In this document: positions 45,201 to 54,380 of the stretch, piece after piece | Numbering within the stretch: position 1 is the stretch's first letter | How the letters are laid out: every line of letters starts with the position of its first letter | Origin: JANJTB01 sp032027125 | GTDB lineage: Bacteria; Bacteroidota; Ignavibacteria; Kapaibacteriales; UBA2268 | Assembly: GCA_032027125.1 (NCBI GenBank) | Contig: JAVSMQ010000001.1 | Span: 2,248,957-2,312,956, forward strand | Direction: 5' to 3' | Length of the DNA: 64,000 bases | Position numbers and translations under genes: made by a program | Notes under the pieces: model-generated | The model's database searches: none | The model's input: only the letters and a program-made list of their open reading frames with translations | Told to the model about the DNA's origin: nothing

Positions 45201-46687
45201 CCAAACACAATATGCCAAATGATGTTGATTTTACTACTCTATCCGGTGGAGGTAATTTCATTCTCCAATCCGGTGAAGTAGCTCAGATGAATTTAAGATT
45301 TAAACCAAGTGATGTTGGGAGAACAAGTGGAACACTGGAATTTCATTATAATGGCTTTGGAACTCCTTTGATTTTGAATTTATTTGGCGATGGTATTGAT
45401 AGAAAATTAAGTATTATGAATGAATTTGCTGATTTTCCAACTTTACTTTGTAATGGATATGAAAGTAAGCAATTGATACTAAAAAATACCGGTCAGACTA
45501 CATTAACGATTAATGATATTAAAATAATCAATGATAATGAAAGTAACTTTTCAACAGATGCAACTTTTCCTTTTGAAATTCAGACAAATGATGAAATTGC
45601 TTTGAACATCTATTTTAAAGCAGAAAATTCGGGTGAAAAAACTGCTTTGTTAGAATTAATTTCTAATTCATATCCAAATCCTGTAATTCAAATTCCATTA
45701 AAAGGAAAGAAAGAAATTGTAAGTTATGAATCTGATGTAAGTGTTGTTGATTATAAGGTTTTGATGTATAACACTCCCGGAAGCAAATCATTCATCTTAA
45801 CAAATACCGGTACTATTCAAAATACCTATTCAATATTACTTGAAGGAAATTATGAGATAAGTCAGAATATTGTTACACTTAATCCTAATGAACATATATC
45901 CATTGAGGTTACCTATAAAGGAAGTGTTAATAACATAAGTTTTAATGACAATCTTTTTATAAAGGATGATTTATGCGGGATTGAAAAACAAATCATTCTT
46001 ACAGGTAGTGTTTCTACATCTTCAGCAGTAATTCAGGTTCCAAAAATTGAAGCAAATGTTAGTGATGAAATAATTATTCCTTTAATTTTGCAAAATCAGC
46101 AAAATCTAATTTATTCAGGTGCTTCTTCAATAAAAGTTGATTTGAAATTCAATCCAACGATTCTAAGTCCCATAGATTATCCAATTCAAAAGATAGATGA
46201 AAAAAATGCAAAAATGTCAATTGAGAATCTGCCAATTGATAAATTAGATGGTCAGGTTCTTACTAATATCCGTTTCAGAGTAGGACTTGGTAATGCTGAA
46301 AGTTGTAAACTTACTCTCTCAAACGCCGAAGCAGTCGGCGGTACAGCAGAAATACAAGTTATAGACGGCACCTTCAAACTTCTCGGAATTTGTTATGAAG
46401 GCGGCAAACGACTAATAAATCCGAATAATAAAGTAGAACTGCTGCAAATTTCTCCGAATCCTAACGACGGAAATCTTGCTGTTGAACTAAATTTGATTGA
46501 AGAAGGACTATCAACACTGAGTATTTATAATTCAAACGGGCAATTGATGTATGAACAGAATATATCAGGCTCAACCGGAAAAATTGATTTGAATATTGAT
46601 ACCAAAGGGTACGGCAACGGACTCTATTTTGTAAGTCTGCAAACTCCGACAATCAGGAAAGTAAAGCAGATGGTGGTGTTTAAGTGA
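42248..46687 (+). CDS. Secreted VWA / WD40 / Ig-like multidomain protein with T9SS sorting signal, copy 2
   Basis: 1,479 residues from the ATG at 42248 with signal peptide MKTTCIIFVLFWSINLSFGQ. The domain order equals that of copy 1 (9886-14328): VWA domain with FDVSGSMS, GGTNYDQ and FLTDG; eight WD40 units (about 500-830) with WSPDG cores, the first degenerated to WSSEG; HYDIN-like Ig domains; a cohesin-like domain; and a type A sorting domain with LLQISPNPNDGNL. The two proteins are close in the VWA, WD40 and last 120 residues, but clearly diverged at about 1020-1280. It is likely a surface protein with binding roles. The DUF1016 nuclease gene follows after 31 bases. Confidence 0.87.
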   Translation: MKTTCIIFVLFWSINLSFGQSLSVFDVDASNFPTIKAKFYAFDANGNLMLNFNSSDFEVKENGQPRTVTSVSCPAPQPAVALSSVLVFDVSGSMSDGPPRIQSAKDAANAWIDGLPLGKSECALISFSDYGHIVQDFTTSRDKLKVAVNKLSPGGGTNYDQALIDLPSGGLQVAKSGKYKKVIVFLTDGISYTSRVNEIIQFANDNQITIYAVTLDMPAPQSIKDMTLQTGGQYFENITTQKEAEDTYRKLLQSAQGGDPCEIEWQSGISCIAEVTNVELGITNLGVKATTSYQNPNTSIAKLEFNPIKMKFRNPEIGVKAEEKVTVTARNTDFNVTNITSNNAAFTITPASFVLNAGQSLELTVSYLPTDSSYVFAGFDFETDICPTKYYASGGFSGIKPKIKSIKLLHPNGREEFVIGSDTVIIWEGIPESDTVQLEYTIDNGVTWKIITDKASGLQYIWNNIPKPSSTQCKVRINPSDNKNAGDLIHTLSGHNSYVVDINWSSEGKRIVTASWDGTARIWDAEIGTTLHTLNGHTDDVWEVGWSPDGSRVATASFDKTARIWDAASGATLYTLTGHTKTVLDVSWSPDGTRVATASYDSTARIWNAETGVTLHTLSGHNGPVKNVSWSPDGSRVATASGDMMARIWDAASGAMLRTLSGHLKEVRAVSWSPDGSRVATAGGDNYNARIWDAESGATLHTLNGHKHFVYTASWSPDGSRIATASDDKTAKIWDVESGVMILTLIGHISSVIDASWSPDGSLIATASGDSTVKIWDAENGAMLHTLRGHQFGVEDVRWSLDGSRVATASWDKTAKIWDVSGLRELQNDESDDVFSIVAPSPSTIDIDMGQCLVGTTKDSVINAFITNNGTYKFRVDSIYFRGTDADAFSVVSGFPKYVVEANQVYHAEFRFIPNRVGVHSAEIVIVTQAETLTQKIRGVGVKPFLSIENNSIDFGEVYLGYYKDSIKVTTIKNIGNSPIQITNTKHNMPNDVDFTTLSGGGNFILQSGEVAQMNLRFKPSDVGRTSGTLEFHYNGFGTPLILNLFGDGIDRKLSIMNEFADFPTLLCNGYESKQLILKNTGQTTLTINDIKIINDNESNFSTDATFPFEIQTNDEIALNIYFKAENSGEKTALLELISNSYPNPVIQIPLKGKKEIVSYESDVSVVDYKVLMYNTPGSKSFILTNTGTIQNTYSILLEGNYEISQNIVTLNPNEHISIEVTYKGSVNNISFNDNLFIKDDLCGIEKQIILTGSVSTSSAVIQVPKIEANVSDEIIIPLILQNQQNLIYSGASSIKVDLKFNPTILSPIDYPIQKIDEKNAKMSIENLPIDKLDGQVLTNIRFRVGLGNAESCKLTLSNAEAVGGTAEIQVIDGTFKLLGICYEGGKRLINPNNKVELLQISPNPNDGNLAVELNLIEEGLSTLSIYNSNGQLMYEQNISGSTGKIDLNIDTKGYGNGLYFVSLQTPTIRKVKQMVVFK

Positions 46688-46718
46688 TAATATGTGTAAA
46701 GGTGTCTAAAATTAAAAA

Positions 46719-47942
46719 ATGGTAGAATCAAATAAAATGCAAACTGAATACAGCAAAGCAATAACGGATATAAAAAATGCTGTGTTGCAAAGCAGATACA
46801 AAGCGGCTTCATTGGCAAACCGTGAGTTATTATTGCTTTATTTCGGTATTGGAGAATATATTTCAGAAAATACCAGAAATAAGAATTGGGGAAAGGGTGC
46901 TATTGAAATTATTTCTAACCGTTTACAGCAGGAACTGCCCGGCTTACGTGGCTTTTCTGCTACTAATCTTAAAAATATGCGTATATTTTTTGAAGAGTGG
47001 AAGGATTATATTCCAATTCATTTATTGACTCAACCAATTGGTAATATTAGGCGTTATACCGATATTGAAATTCGGCAGTTAGCGACTGACGATTTAATTG
47101 AACCTAATCAATCTCAATATCCAAATCGGCAGTTATCAACTGCCGAAATAGGCTTGTTAAATAATTCTATGTTAATTCGGCAGTTATCAACTGCCGATTT
47201 ATATCCGGAAGTTATAGAAAAGTTTTTAAAAATAGGATTTACATTGCACCGGGAAATAATACGGTATTGTGATAATATCGAGGAGCGATTATTTTATATT
47301 GAAAAATCGGTATCAGGTAATTGGAATGTAGAAAAGCTAAAGTATAACTTAAAAAGTAATCTCTTTTTTCACAAAGGTAAACTTCAAAACAATTTTAATA
47401 AAACTATTGAGAACGATACTTTTCGTAATAAAGCCATAAATTCATTCAAAGATGAACTATTACTTGATTTTATCAATATTACTGACCCCGATGAAGAACC
47501 GGATGAAAGAGTCCTTGAGCAATCAATAGTAAACAACATCAAGAAATTTATAATGGCTCTTGGTAATGATTTTTGCTTTATGGGTAATCAATACCGCCTG
47601 ATAATTGATGAAGATGAATTTTTTATTGATTTACTGTTTTTTAACAGAAAATTACAATCTTTAGTAGCAATTGAACTTAAAAAAGGAAAATTCAAAGCAG
47701 AGTATGTCGGAAAGATGAACTTGTATCTATCAGCACTTGATGAATATGTAAAGCAGCCTTACGAAAATTCTTCCGTTGGAATAATTTTATGCAAAGAAAA
47801 AAACAACAAAATTGTAGAATTTGCATTCCGGGATACAAGTAAGCCGATGGGAGTGATGATATATAACAATGCTAAGGAATTACCGGAAAAATACAAAGAT
47901 ATTCTACCGAATGCAGAAGAACTTAAAAAATTATTAGGATGA
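46719..47942 (+). CDS. DUF1016 PDDEXK nuclease-domain protein (YhcG-like)
   Basis: 407 residues. The N-terminal DUF1016_N domain reads LLLLYFGIGEYISENTRN and GFSATNLKNMRIFFEEW. The C-terminal PDDEXK nuclease domain has the metal site D...FFIDLLFFNRKLQSLVAIELK, then GKMNLYLSALDEYV and GIILCKEKNN. Between them (about 119-160) lie three repeated stretches reading RQL(A/S)T(D/A) coded by palindromic DNA (47073-47196). Such nucleases are thought to act in DNA processing or defence, but this is unproven. Its place after the VWA-WD40 gene may be chance. Confidence 0.87.
   Translation: MVESNKMQTEYSKAITDIKNAVLQSRYKAASLANRELLLLYFGIGEYISENTRNKNWGKGAIEIISNRLQQELPGLRGFSATNLKNMRIFFEEWKDYIPIHLLTQPIGNIRRYTDIEIRQLATDDLIEPNQSQYPNRQLSTAEIGLLNNSMLIRQLSTADLYPEVIEKFLKIGFTLHREIIRYCDNIEERLFYIEKSVSGNWNVEKLKYNLKSNLFFHKGKLQNNFNKTIENDTFRNKAINSFKDELLLDFINITDPDEEPDERVLEQSIVNNIKKFIMALGNDFCFMGNQYRLIIDEDEFFIDLLFFNRKLQSLVAIELKKGKFKAEYVGKMNLYLSALDEYVKQPYENSSVGIILCKEKNNKIVEFAFRDTSKPMGVMIYNNAKELPEKYKDILPNAEELKKLLG
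47073..47196. repeat. In-frame palindromic units inside the DUF1016 gene
   Basis: CGGCAGTTATCAACTGCCG occurs perfectly at 47127-47145 and 47178-47196, and in decayed form at 47073-47091. The spacings are 54 and 51 bases, both multiples of three, so the frame is kept. Each palindrome has arms CGGCAGTT/AACTGCCG and codes for RQLSTA. Confidence 0.9.
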
Positions 47943-48031
47943 TATATTTGAATAATTAGTATTTATATCATAAATATCAGATTATTCATTGGTTTAGAAA
48001 ATATTTTTAAATAATTTAAGAGATTTTTATA

Positions 48032-50185
48032 ATGAAAAAATTGATTTTAATATTAACAATGTTACCGATATTGATGTATTCGCAGCAGGATACAAACAGA
48101 TTAAGCTTTGGCATATTCGGCGGATTCGGATTGAATTTCCATTCTGCTGATTTTAAAAAGATTCCCGACTGCCCAAGCTGTTCGCCGGGTTATAAAGATG
48201 GTTTCGGTTCAGGAATAAATGGGGGACTGATACTCGATATACCACTATTTGACCAATTTGTTTTATCAAATAAGTTTATGTATAAAGACATCAGCGGAAA
48301 ACTTGTCAGCACTGAAACGACACAAATTATTGTTGAAAGTGTAATTCAGGATGGGGAGTTCGAACACAGTCTTGATGCCGATTTAAGTGTTATAGGTTTC
48401 GAGCCTTCAATCAAATATTCGATTTATAAAAATCTTAGATTGAATGTTGGGATTTTAGTCTCTTTTCTGATGTCCAAAAATTACTCTCAGGTTGAAAGAA
48501 TTACTAAACCAACGGATTTTGCTACTTTTTTAGATGCAGACGGTAATGATACAAAGTCAAGAGAACGTAATAAATTTTCCGGTGAAATGAAGGCAGCAAA
48601 CTCAATCTTTATCGCACCTATGCTTTCGGTTTCCTATAAAATGCCGATGGACCGCAGCGGTGAATTATTCCTCGAACCGGAAGCAATGTTCCATTACGGA
48701 CTCACAAATATAGTTAATGATGAACTTGTAAACAAATGGGCTGTAAACAGTCTTAGTTTTTGCCTTGCACTTAAATACTCTCCATTATCCAAACCTGACA
48801 ATATTGAAGAATACAAAAGAATCGAACATATTGATACTATAAAAATTAATACCGATTTAATTACTGAAAGCAAATTAATTGCAGGCAAAGAAACTGTCCG
48901 TACTACTTCAACGCAATCAGGAAATGTAATGCTGACAACTGATTTTGTATCAAGAACCGATACGATATTTTCTCCTGTGATTTCAATATTAGATGCATCA
49001 ATATCTGCTTTTGGTGTTAGTCAGGATGGTGTTGAAATCAAAAATCCTGTGTTCAAAATAGAGGAATTTGTTCTCAATAGGTTAGATCCCCTGCTGAATT
49101 ATATATTCTTTGAAGAGAATTCATCTGAGATGTCAAAAAAATATAAGATGCTCCGCTCCGAAGATATAGATGATTTTAATATTGACAGCCTGTATCAAAT
49201 TTCCACTCTGGATATTTACTATAACATATTGAATATTATCGGAGTGAGATTAAATAAATTCCCTGATGCCGGATTAACTATAATCGGTTGTAATTCTGAT
49301 TTGTCAATAGAAAAGGGCAACACCGCATTATCGCAAAAAAGAGCTGAATTTATTAAGCAGTATCTCGTTAATGTTTGGAATATTTCAGATAAAAGAATTG
49401 CAGTTAAAGCACAAAATCTGTCTGATAAAGCTTCTACACCATATACCGAACCCGACAAAATACAGGAAAACCGCAGGGCTGAAATTTACTCGGATGATTA
49501 CAGGATATTGGAGCCTGTATTTATTGAGAATATTCAGCGCACATCAAATCCTCCGATAGCAAGGTTCAAATCAACAAGTAATTCGAATGTCGGGCTCAAA
49601 AACTGGGAAATTAAGGCATATCAGGATGAATCCAAAGAATTGGACACATTCAAAATTAACGGAACAAATAATCCGCCGGTTAAATATGACTGGCAGCTCG
49701 AAAATGACCAGTTAACAGTCCCAAAACTCAAAAATCCAATCAAATATATACTGACTGTTACCGATAATAAGGGCAAAACATTTACAACCGATAATCAGGA
49801 ATTGGCTGTTGAAGTCATCAAAATCAGCGAAAAAAGAGTGCAGAGAATAGATGATTATGAGATTGAAAAGTTCAGTCTGATTCTGTTTGATTTTGACAAA
49901 TCAAATATTGAAAGTAACAACAAAAAAATCATTGATTATATCAGTAAACGTATAAAACCTGAATCAATTATCGAAATAAAAGGTTATACAGACCGCACGG
50001 GTGATGCCCAGTATAATATGAAACTGTCGGAAAAAAGAGCCGGAAGCGTAAAATCTGCCTTAAATAGAGATGATGCCAAATCTATAGGTATCGGTGAGCA
50101 GGAATTTATTTACAATAATGACATTCCCGAAGGTCGTTTTTATTCCAGAACAGTTGAAGTTACGGTAAAAAATAAAGTGAAGTAA
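48032..50185 (+). CDS. OmpA-family outer-membrane protein with two OmpA-like domains
   Basis: 717 residues. The signal peptide is MKKLILILTMLPILMYSQ. An N-terminal beta-barrel-like part (about 25-250) starts LSFGIFGGFGLNFHSADF and contains a short CPSC pair. A first, weaker OmpA-like domain is at about 355-490 (IIGCNSD, LSQKRAEFIKQYLV, ENRRAEIYSDD). An Ig-like linker follows (about 500-600). The canonical peptidoglycan-binding OmpA domain is at about 605-715 (LILFDFDKSNIES, IKGYTDRTGD, LSEKRAGSVKSAL). It anchors the outer membrane to the cell wall. Confidence 0.88.
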   Translation: MKKLILILTMLPILMYSQQDTNRLSFGIFGGFGLNFHSADFKKIPDCPSCSPGYKDGFGSGINGGLILDIPLFDQFVLSNKFMYKDISGKLVSTETTQIIVESVIQDGEFEHSLDADLSVIGFEPSIKYSIYKNLRLNVGILVSFLMSKNYSQVERITKPTDFATFLDADGNDTKSRERNKFSGEMKAANSIFIAPMLSVSYKMPMDRSGELFLEPEAMFHYGLTNIVNDELVNKWAVNSLSFCLALKYSPLSKPDNIEEYKRIEHIDTIKINTDLITESKLIAGKETVRTTSTQSGNVMLTTDFVSRTDTIFSPVISILDASISAFGVSQDGVEIKNPVFKIEEFVLNRLDPLLNYIFFEENSSEMSKKYKMLRSEDIDDFNIDSLYQISTLDIYYNILNIIGVRLNKFPDAGLTIIGCNSDLSIEKGNTALSQKRAEFIKQYLVNVWNISDKRIAVKAQNLSDKASTPYTEPDKIQENRRAEIYSDDYRILEPVFIENIQRTSNPPIARFKSTSNSNVGLKNWEIKAYQDESKELDTFKINGTNNPPVKYDWQLENDQLTVPKLKNPIKYILTVTDNKGKTFTTDNQELAVEVIKISEKRVQRIDDYEIEKFSLILFDFDKSNIESNNKKIIDYISKRIKPESIIEIKGYTDRTGDAQYNMKLSEKRAGSVKSALNRDDAKSIGIGEQEFIYNNDIPEGRFYSRTVEVTVKNKVK

Positions 50186-50210
50186 AATTTTGAATATTAG
50201 GTAATTAAAT

Positions 50211-51233
50211 ATGATTATGAAAAATAAAATATTCCAAATATTTGCACTTATCATTATTGGATTATTATCAGCTGTCGATTTAGTTACATCAGAACTCAAT
50301 GAAGTTAGTGAAAATACAGTAGATAAAGAAAAAACTGAAAAATTTGAGTTCTTAGTTAGAAGAGGCGATAGTTATTTTGAGTGGCATTTGCCTTACTCAT
50401 TAGAAGCAATAGTAAGCTATAAAAAAGCTCTTGAAATTGATTCTTTGAATCAGGAAGTTTTATTTAGAATTGCATATTTTTATGATATGCTTGATTCTGT
50501 GCATATTGCTAAACAATATTATCAAAAATTATTTACAGAATACTTGAAAATATATGATAGAAGCAGAGAAATTACATATCCTGAAATTAATGTAAAAAAT
50601 GTTGTAAATAATTTCAATAATGAAAATTCATTTGTTGAAACTTTCAGAAAATACAGTAAGAGAAGTTCTATTACATTGGATTATTACTATTCAAACAATC
50701 ATCAGTGGATTAGACATCGGGACTGGTTTGATTACTATATCAGAAAGATATTTCATAAAAAGATCTATTTTACAATTTACGGCAATGGTGAATTTGATGC
50801 CAGAACTTATGATTTCAAATCAGATTCAAAAAAATATATGTCCGGAACATTTCCCGATAGTATTCTAATCAAAATCCTTAAAACAATCGAAAATGGGAGA
50901 TTATTATCACTTAAAAAATTGTTTGTTGAAGAAGAATCTGAAATTAATAGGTTTTATGGTATTGATGATAATATTCCACCTAATGACTTTAATTTATATC
51001 CGAGATTTTTCGAAAGAATTTCTATCAAGACGCCTGAATTTAACCATTGTATAAAAGCAACAAATCTTGTAGATAGAAAAGAGGATAAAATATTTAGTCC
51101 AAGAAGTGACTCAACTATTAATTTAAATTATAATAACACTTTAGAGGATAAACAAGAGGCAAAATTACAACTACTTTCTGAATTATGGAAATATATTTTC
51201 TGGATGGATTTGTCAAAATATGAAACAGATTGA
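50211..51233 (+). CDS. Exported TPR-like protein, tandem paralogue 1
   Basis: 340 residues. A signal peptide (MIMKNKIFQIFALIIIGLLSAV) is followed by one to two TPR-like units (SLEAIVSYKKALEIDSLNQEVLFRIAYFY) at about 60-110, then a unique region with TIYGNGEFDARTYDF and GTFPDSILIKILKTIENGRLLSL. I do not recognise the C-terminal family. It is a tandem relative of the next gene, with which it shares order and key words throughout. It starts 25 bases after the OmpA gene and is probably in its operon. Confidence 0.7.
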   Translation: MIMKNKIFQIFALIIIGLLSAVDLVTSELNEVSENTVDKEKTEKFEFLVRRGDSYFEWHLPYSLEAIVSYKKALEIDSLNQEVLFRIAYFYDMLDSVHIAKQYYQKLFTEYLKIYDRSREITYPEINVKNVVNNFNNENSFVETFRKYSKRSSITLDYYYSNNHQWIRHRDWFDYYIRKIFHKKIYFTIYGNGEFDARTYDFKSDSKKYMSGTFPDSILIKILKTIENGRLLSLKKLFVEEESEINRFYGIDDNIPPNDFNLYPRFFERISIKTPEFNHCIKATNLVDRKEDKIFSPRSDSTINLNYNNTLEDKQEAKLQLLSELWKYIFWMDLSKYETD

Positions 51234-51266
51234 GAAATAACTATGAAACAAATTAAGGAAATATCT

Positions 51267-52250
51267 ATGAGAAATATTGCTTTAATTACGATTCTATTCT
51301 TCATTCCAATATCATTATTTAATTATAATGCAAATGACAAATTAAATACCGAGGATTCCAATCGTGAAAGTATTGAGTCCTTAATTAAAAGAGGAGACGG
51401 TTATTTTTCGTATTCTTATGAAGCAATTGTATGCTATAAAAAAGCATTAGAAATTGATTCAACTAATCAGGAGGTAATATTCAGAATTGCATATTTTTAT
51501 GACCTTCAGGATTCAGTAGATTTAGCTAAACATTATTATCATAAATTAAATACAAAATATTTGAAAATACAAGATAGATGGAGTAAAATTATATATCCTG
51601 AAATAGATATAAACAAAATAAAAATGAATTTACTATATAATGATTCTTTGGAAATATTATTTAAAAAATATGGAAAAGAAAGTTCAATTACTTTTGATTA
51701 TGATATATCAGCTTCTGCATTTCCTACTTATAATGATAATGATATAGGAATATTTTTTTATAAATTATTTAATAAAAGAATTTTCATCACTATATATGGA
51801 AACGGAGAATTTGAAGCAAGGAAATATGAAAAATATTATTCCAAAGTATTTTTTGAAGGTAAATTACCGGATTCTACTTTAAGTGTAATACTAAATGCAT
51901 TACAAAATGGTAGAATTTTATCTATGAAAAGTTTATTCCATGAAGAAAAAAATAGTGTAAATCATTTTGAGGGAGATTACTTAAAGTACTTAATTTTAAT
52001 TCCCGATAATTTGGAGAATTCATGGTTTGAACGAATTAAAATTGAAACCCCTTTAATTTCTAATTCTGTTAGCATAATGTACCTTGTTGATAGAATTGAA
52101 TGTTCTTATATGTTTGGAGAATGCTGCAACGATATAAATCTGGAATATATGAATTCAATTGAAAATAGAACTAAGGCTAAAATAAAATTGCTTGAAGAAT
52201 TATGGAAGTATATTTATTGTTTGGATTTAACAAAATACAGCACAGAATGA
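51267..52250 (+). CDS. Exported TPR-like protein, tandem paralogue 2
   Basis: 327 residues from the ATG at 51267, which directly opens the signal peptide MRNIALITILFFIPISLFNY and has AAGGAA upstream; an ATG at 51243 adds eight residues. It has the same plan as its neighbour: SYEAIVCYKKALEIDSTNQ (TPR-like), TIYGNGEFEARKYE, GKLPDSTLSVILNALQNGRI and a C-terminal WKYIYCLDLTKYSTE, which matches WKYIFWMDLSKYETD of paralogue 1. Function unknown; protein interaction at the cell envelope is the best guess. Confidence 0.7.
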   Translation: MRNIALITILFFIPISLFNYNANDKLNTEDSNRESIESLIKRGDGYFSYSYEAIVCYKKALEIDSTNQEVIFRIAYFYDLQDSVDLAKHYYHKLNTKYLKIQDRWSKIIYPEIDINKIKMNLLYNDSLEILFKKYGKESSITFDYDISASAFPTYNDNDIGIFFYKLFNKRIFITIYGNGEFEARKYEKYYSKVFFEGKLPDSTLSVILNALQNGRILSMKSLFHEEKNSVNHFEGDYLKYLILIPDNLENSWFERIKIETPLISNSVSIMYLVDRIECSYMFGECCNDINLEYMNSIENRTKAKIKLLEELWKYIYCLDLTKYSTE

Positions 52251-52342
52251 GAAAACAACTTCTTTTAAATTCCCAAATTCCTGAAACTAATTATTTTATG
52301 TTACGTAAAATATATTAGGTATAACTAATTTGGATTGCGATT

Positions 52343-54328
52343 ATGAAGAAGATATTTATAATTTTGATATATATAGTTTCTTATTGTGGAATTTTATATT
52401 CTGTTAAAAGCGATGAAGACAATTTGATTCCACGAAAAATCCTGTTTACCGGTGAGCAGAGAACTGTATTTAAATTATCGCCGGATGGCAGTAAACTATA
52501 CTTTTCAAACAGTAATTCAAATTCCATATCATTTTGCGAAACTTCCGAACCGGACATAATTACTGAAATTAAGATGCCAACTGGAATGACTATCTGGGAG
52601 CCGGTTAGTTCAGGACTGCTGACAATTATACAGGATTCAACTGCAAAAATTGAACTTCAGAAAAGCGATGGCAGTAACGAAAATATTACTTTGCCTGTTA
52701 TAGCAAGAAACGTCTCTATTGTTGCAAAAAACAGACAAAATCACGATTTGTTAATTCTGTCTGTAAATACTGCCGATTCAAAAGAATCAGGCTTTTACTC
52801 CTTGAATATTAAAACAAAATTATTTAAAAAACTTTACGAACCGATGCCGGGGATTACACCTTTTTTTGATGATAATTTTAATATCATTGCCGGAAACAGT
52901 AATAATGATTTAGGCGGTATTTCTATAAATATTTATAACAAAAATGACAATTCGTGGAATGAGCTTATAAAACACGAATTTGCCGAAGATATTTTTCTCG
53001 GCGGATTTTCAAAAATATTATCCGTTTCATCTGATGGTAAAACGGTTTGGTTTACATCTAATAAAGATTCCGATAAGACAAAACTATTTGCATATAACAC
53101 AGACAGTCAAAAATCTGAAATGATAGTGGAACATAATCAGGTAGATTTGCTGCCTATGGGAGTATCTACCGGAATTGACGGCAACGTGAGTTCGATACTC
53201 GGATTATTTGCCAAAACAATAAGGATTGTTACCGACTCCGGAATGAAAGAAGATTTTGAATATCTGGAAAATAATATTTCGGGCGATATTAGTTTCGGAG
53301 GACAAAGTCAGGATGGCAAAAAGTGGCTGATTCGTGAATTTACAGGAGGTCCTGCTAAATATTATCTATATGACCGCAATTTGAAAAAACTTTCATATTT
53401 GTTGAATGATTTTCCCGAACTGGATGATTATAAAATGGCGAATCGAAAAGCATTTTCAGTTACCACGAGAGACGGTATCATTTTGCCGGTTCATATCTAT
53501 CTACCTGACGGGAGCGATATAAATAATGACGGAATTCCTGATTCACCTCTGCCAACTATTTTATATGTACACGGTGGACCCTGGGTTGGAATAGCTCACT
53601 GGAACCAGTATTTTCATTGGAGAAATTTTCAGCTTCTTGCAAATCGCGGTTATGCTGTGATTAATTGTGAATTTCGCGGAGCAACAGGCTTAGGAAAAGA
53701 ATTTACGGCAAAATCCAATAAAACCTGGGGAACCGATATGACAAACGATAAAGCAGATATTGCAGCATGGGCAGTGAAAAATAAAATAGCAAAGAAAGAC
53801 AAAGTAGGTATATGGGGGTGGTCTTATGGCGGATATGCAGCTTTTGCAGGTCTGGCTTTCCATCCGGATGTTTATGCCTGCGGTATTTCAATGTATGGTA
53901 TTTCGGACATTGAGTCTTTCGGAAAAATTGGTTTTGCAAATAATGATTTTTGGAAAACGCGAGTTGGTGACCCTTTTGATGATGATGAAGCAAAAATGCT
54001 CAGAGATTTTTCTCCGATTAATTATATTGAAAAAATTAAATCACCGCTGCTGCTGACAACAGGCAGTAAAGATGAACGAATTCCACAGCTTCAGATGGAT
54101 TCGATGGCATCTGTTTTGAAAAATGCCGGAAAGGATGTGATTTATTTCTACTATCCCGAAGAAGTTCACGATTACCGTTCTTCTCAAAGTTGGATGTCGT
54201 TCTGGGCGGTTGGAGAGCAGTTTTTAGCAGGTATTTTAGGCGGCAGGTACGAAAAAAAGAATAATGATATAATTGAAAGTGATATGGTAGTTGTTGAAGG
54301 AAAGAAAATCATTGAGGAGATGAATTAA
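52343..54328 (+). CDS. Secreted S9-family peptidase (prolyl oligopeptidase / acylaminoacyl-peptidase type)
   Basis: 661 residues. The signal peptide is MKKIFIILIYIVSYCGILYS. The N-terminal beta-propeller (about 30-360) has repeats of the form LSPDGSKLYFSNS and SVSSDGKTVWFTSN. The alpha/beta hydrolase domain (about 370-640) has the nucleophile GWSYGGYAAF (GxSxGG), the oxyanion loop HGGPW, the acid in TGSKDERIP and the His in EEVHDYRSSQSW. It removes peptides from short protein substrates in the periplasm or outside. A single gene; hairpin repeats follow its stop. Confidence 0.92.
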   Translation: MKKIFIILIYIVSYCGILYSVKSDEDNLIPRKILFTGEQRTVFKLSPDGSKLYFSNSNSNSISFCETSEPDIITEIKMPTGMTIWEPVSSGLLTIIQDSTAKIELQKSDGSNENITLPVIARNVSIVAKNRQNHDLLILSVNTADSKESGFYSLNIKTKLFKKLYEPMPGITPFFDDNFNIIAGNSNNDLGGISINIYNKNDNSWNELIKHEFAEDIFLGGFSKILSVSSDGKTVWFTSNKDSDKTKLFAYNTDSQKSEMIVEHNQVDLLPMGVSTGIDGNVSSILGLFAKTIRIVTDSGMKEDFEYLENNISGDISFGGQSQDGKKWLIREFTGGPAKYYLYDRNLKKLSYLLNDFPELDDYKMANRKAFSVTTRDGIILPVHIYLPDGSDINNDGIPDSPLPTILYVHGGPWVGIAHWNQYFHWRNFQLLANRGYAVINCEFRGATGLGKEFTAKSNKTWGTDMTNDKADIAAWAVKNKIAKKDKVGIWGWSYGGYAAFAGLAFHPDVYACGISMYGISDIESFGKIGFANNDFWKTRVGDPFDDDEAKMLRDFSPINYIEKIKSPLLLTTGSKDERIPQLQMDSMASVLKNAGKDVIYFYYPEEVHDYRSSQSWMSFWAVGEQFLAGILGGRYEKKNNDIIESDMVVVEGKKIIEEMN

Positions 54329-54380
54329 TCATCGCAATTTTTCATTATATATTTCTTATATGTTTGAAAGATAATATATT

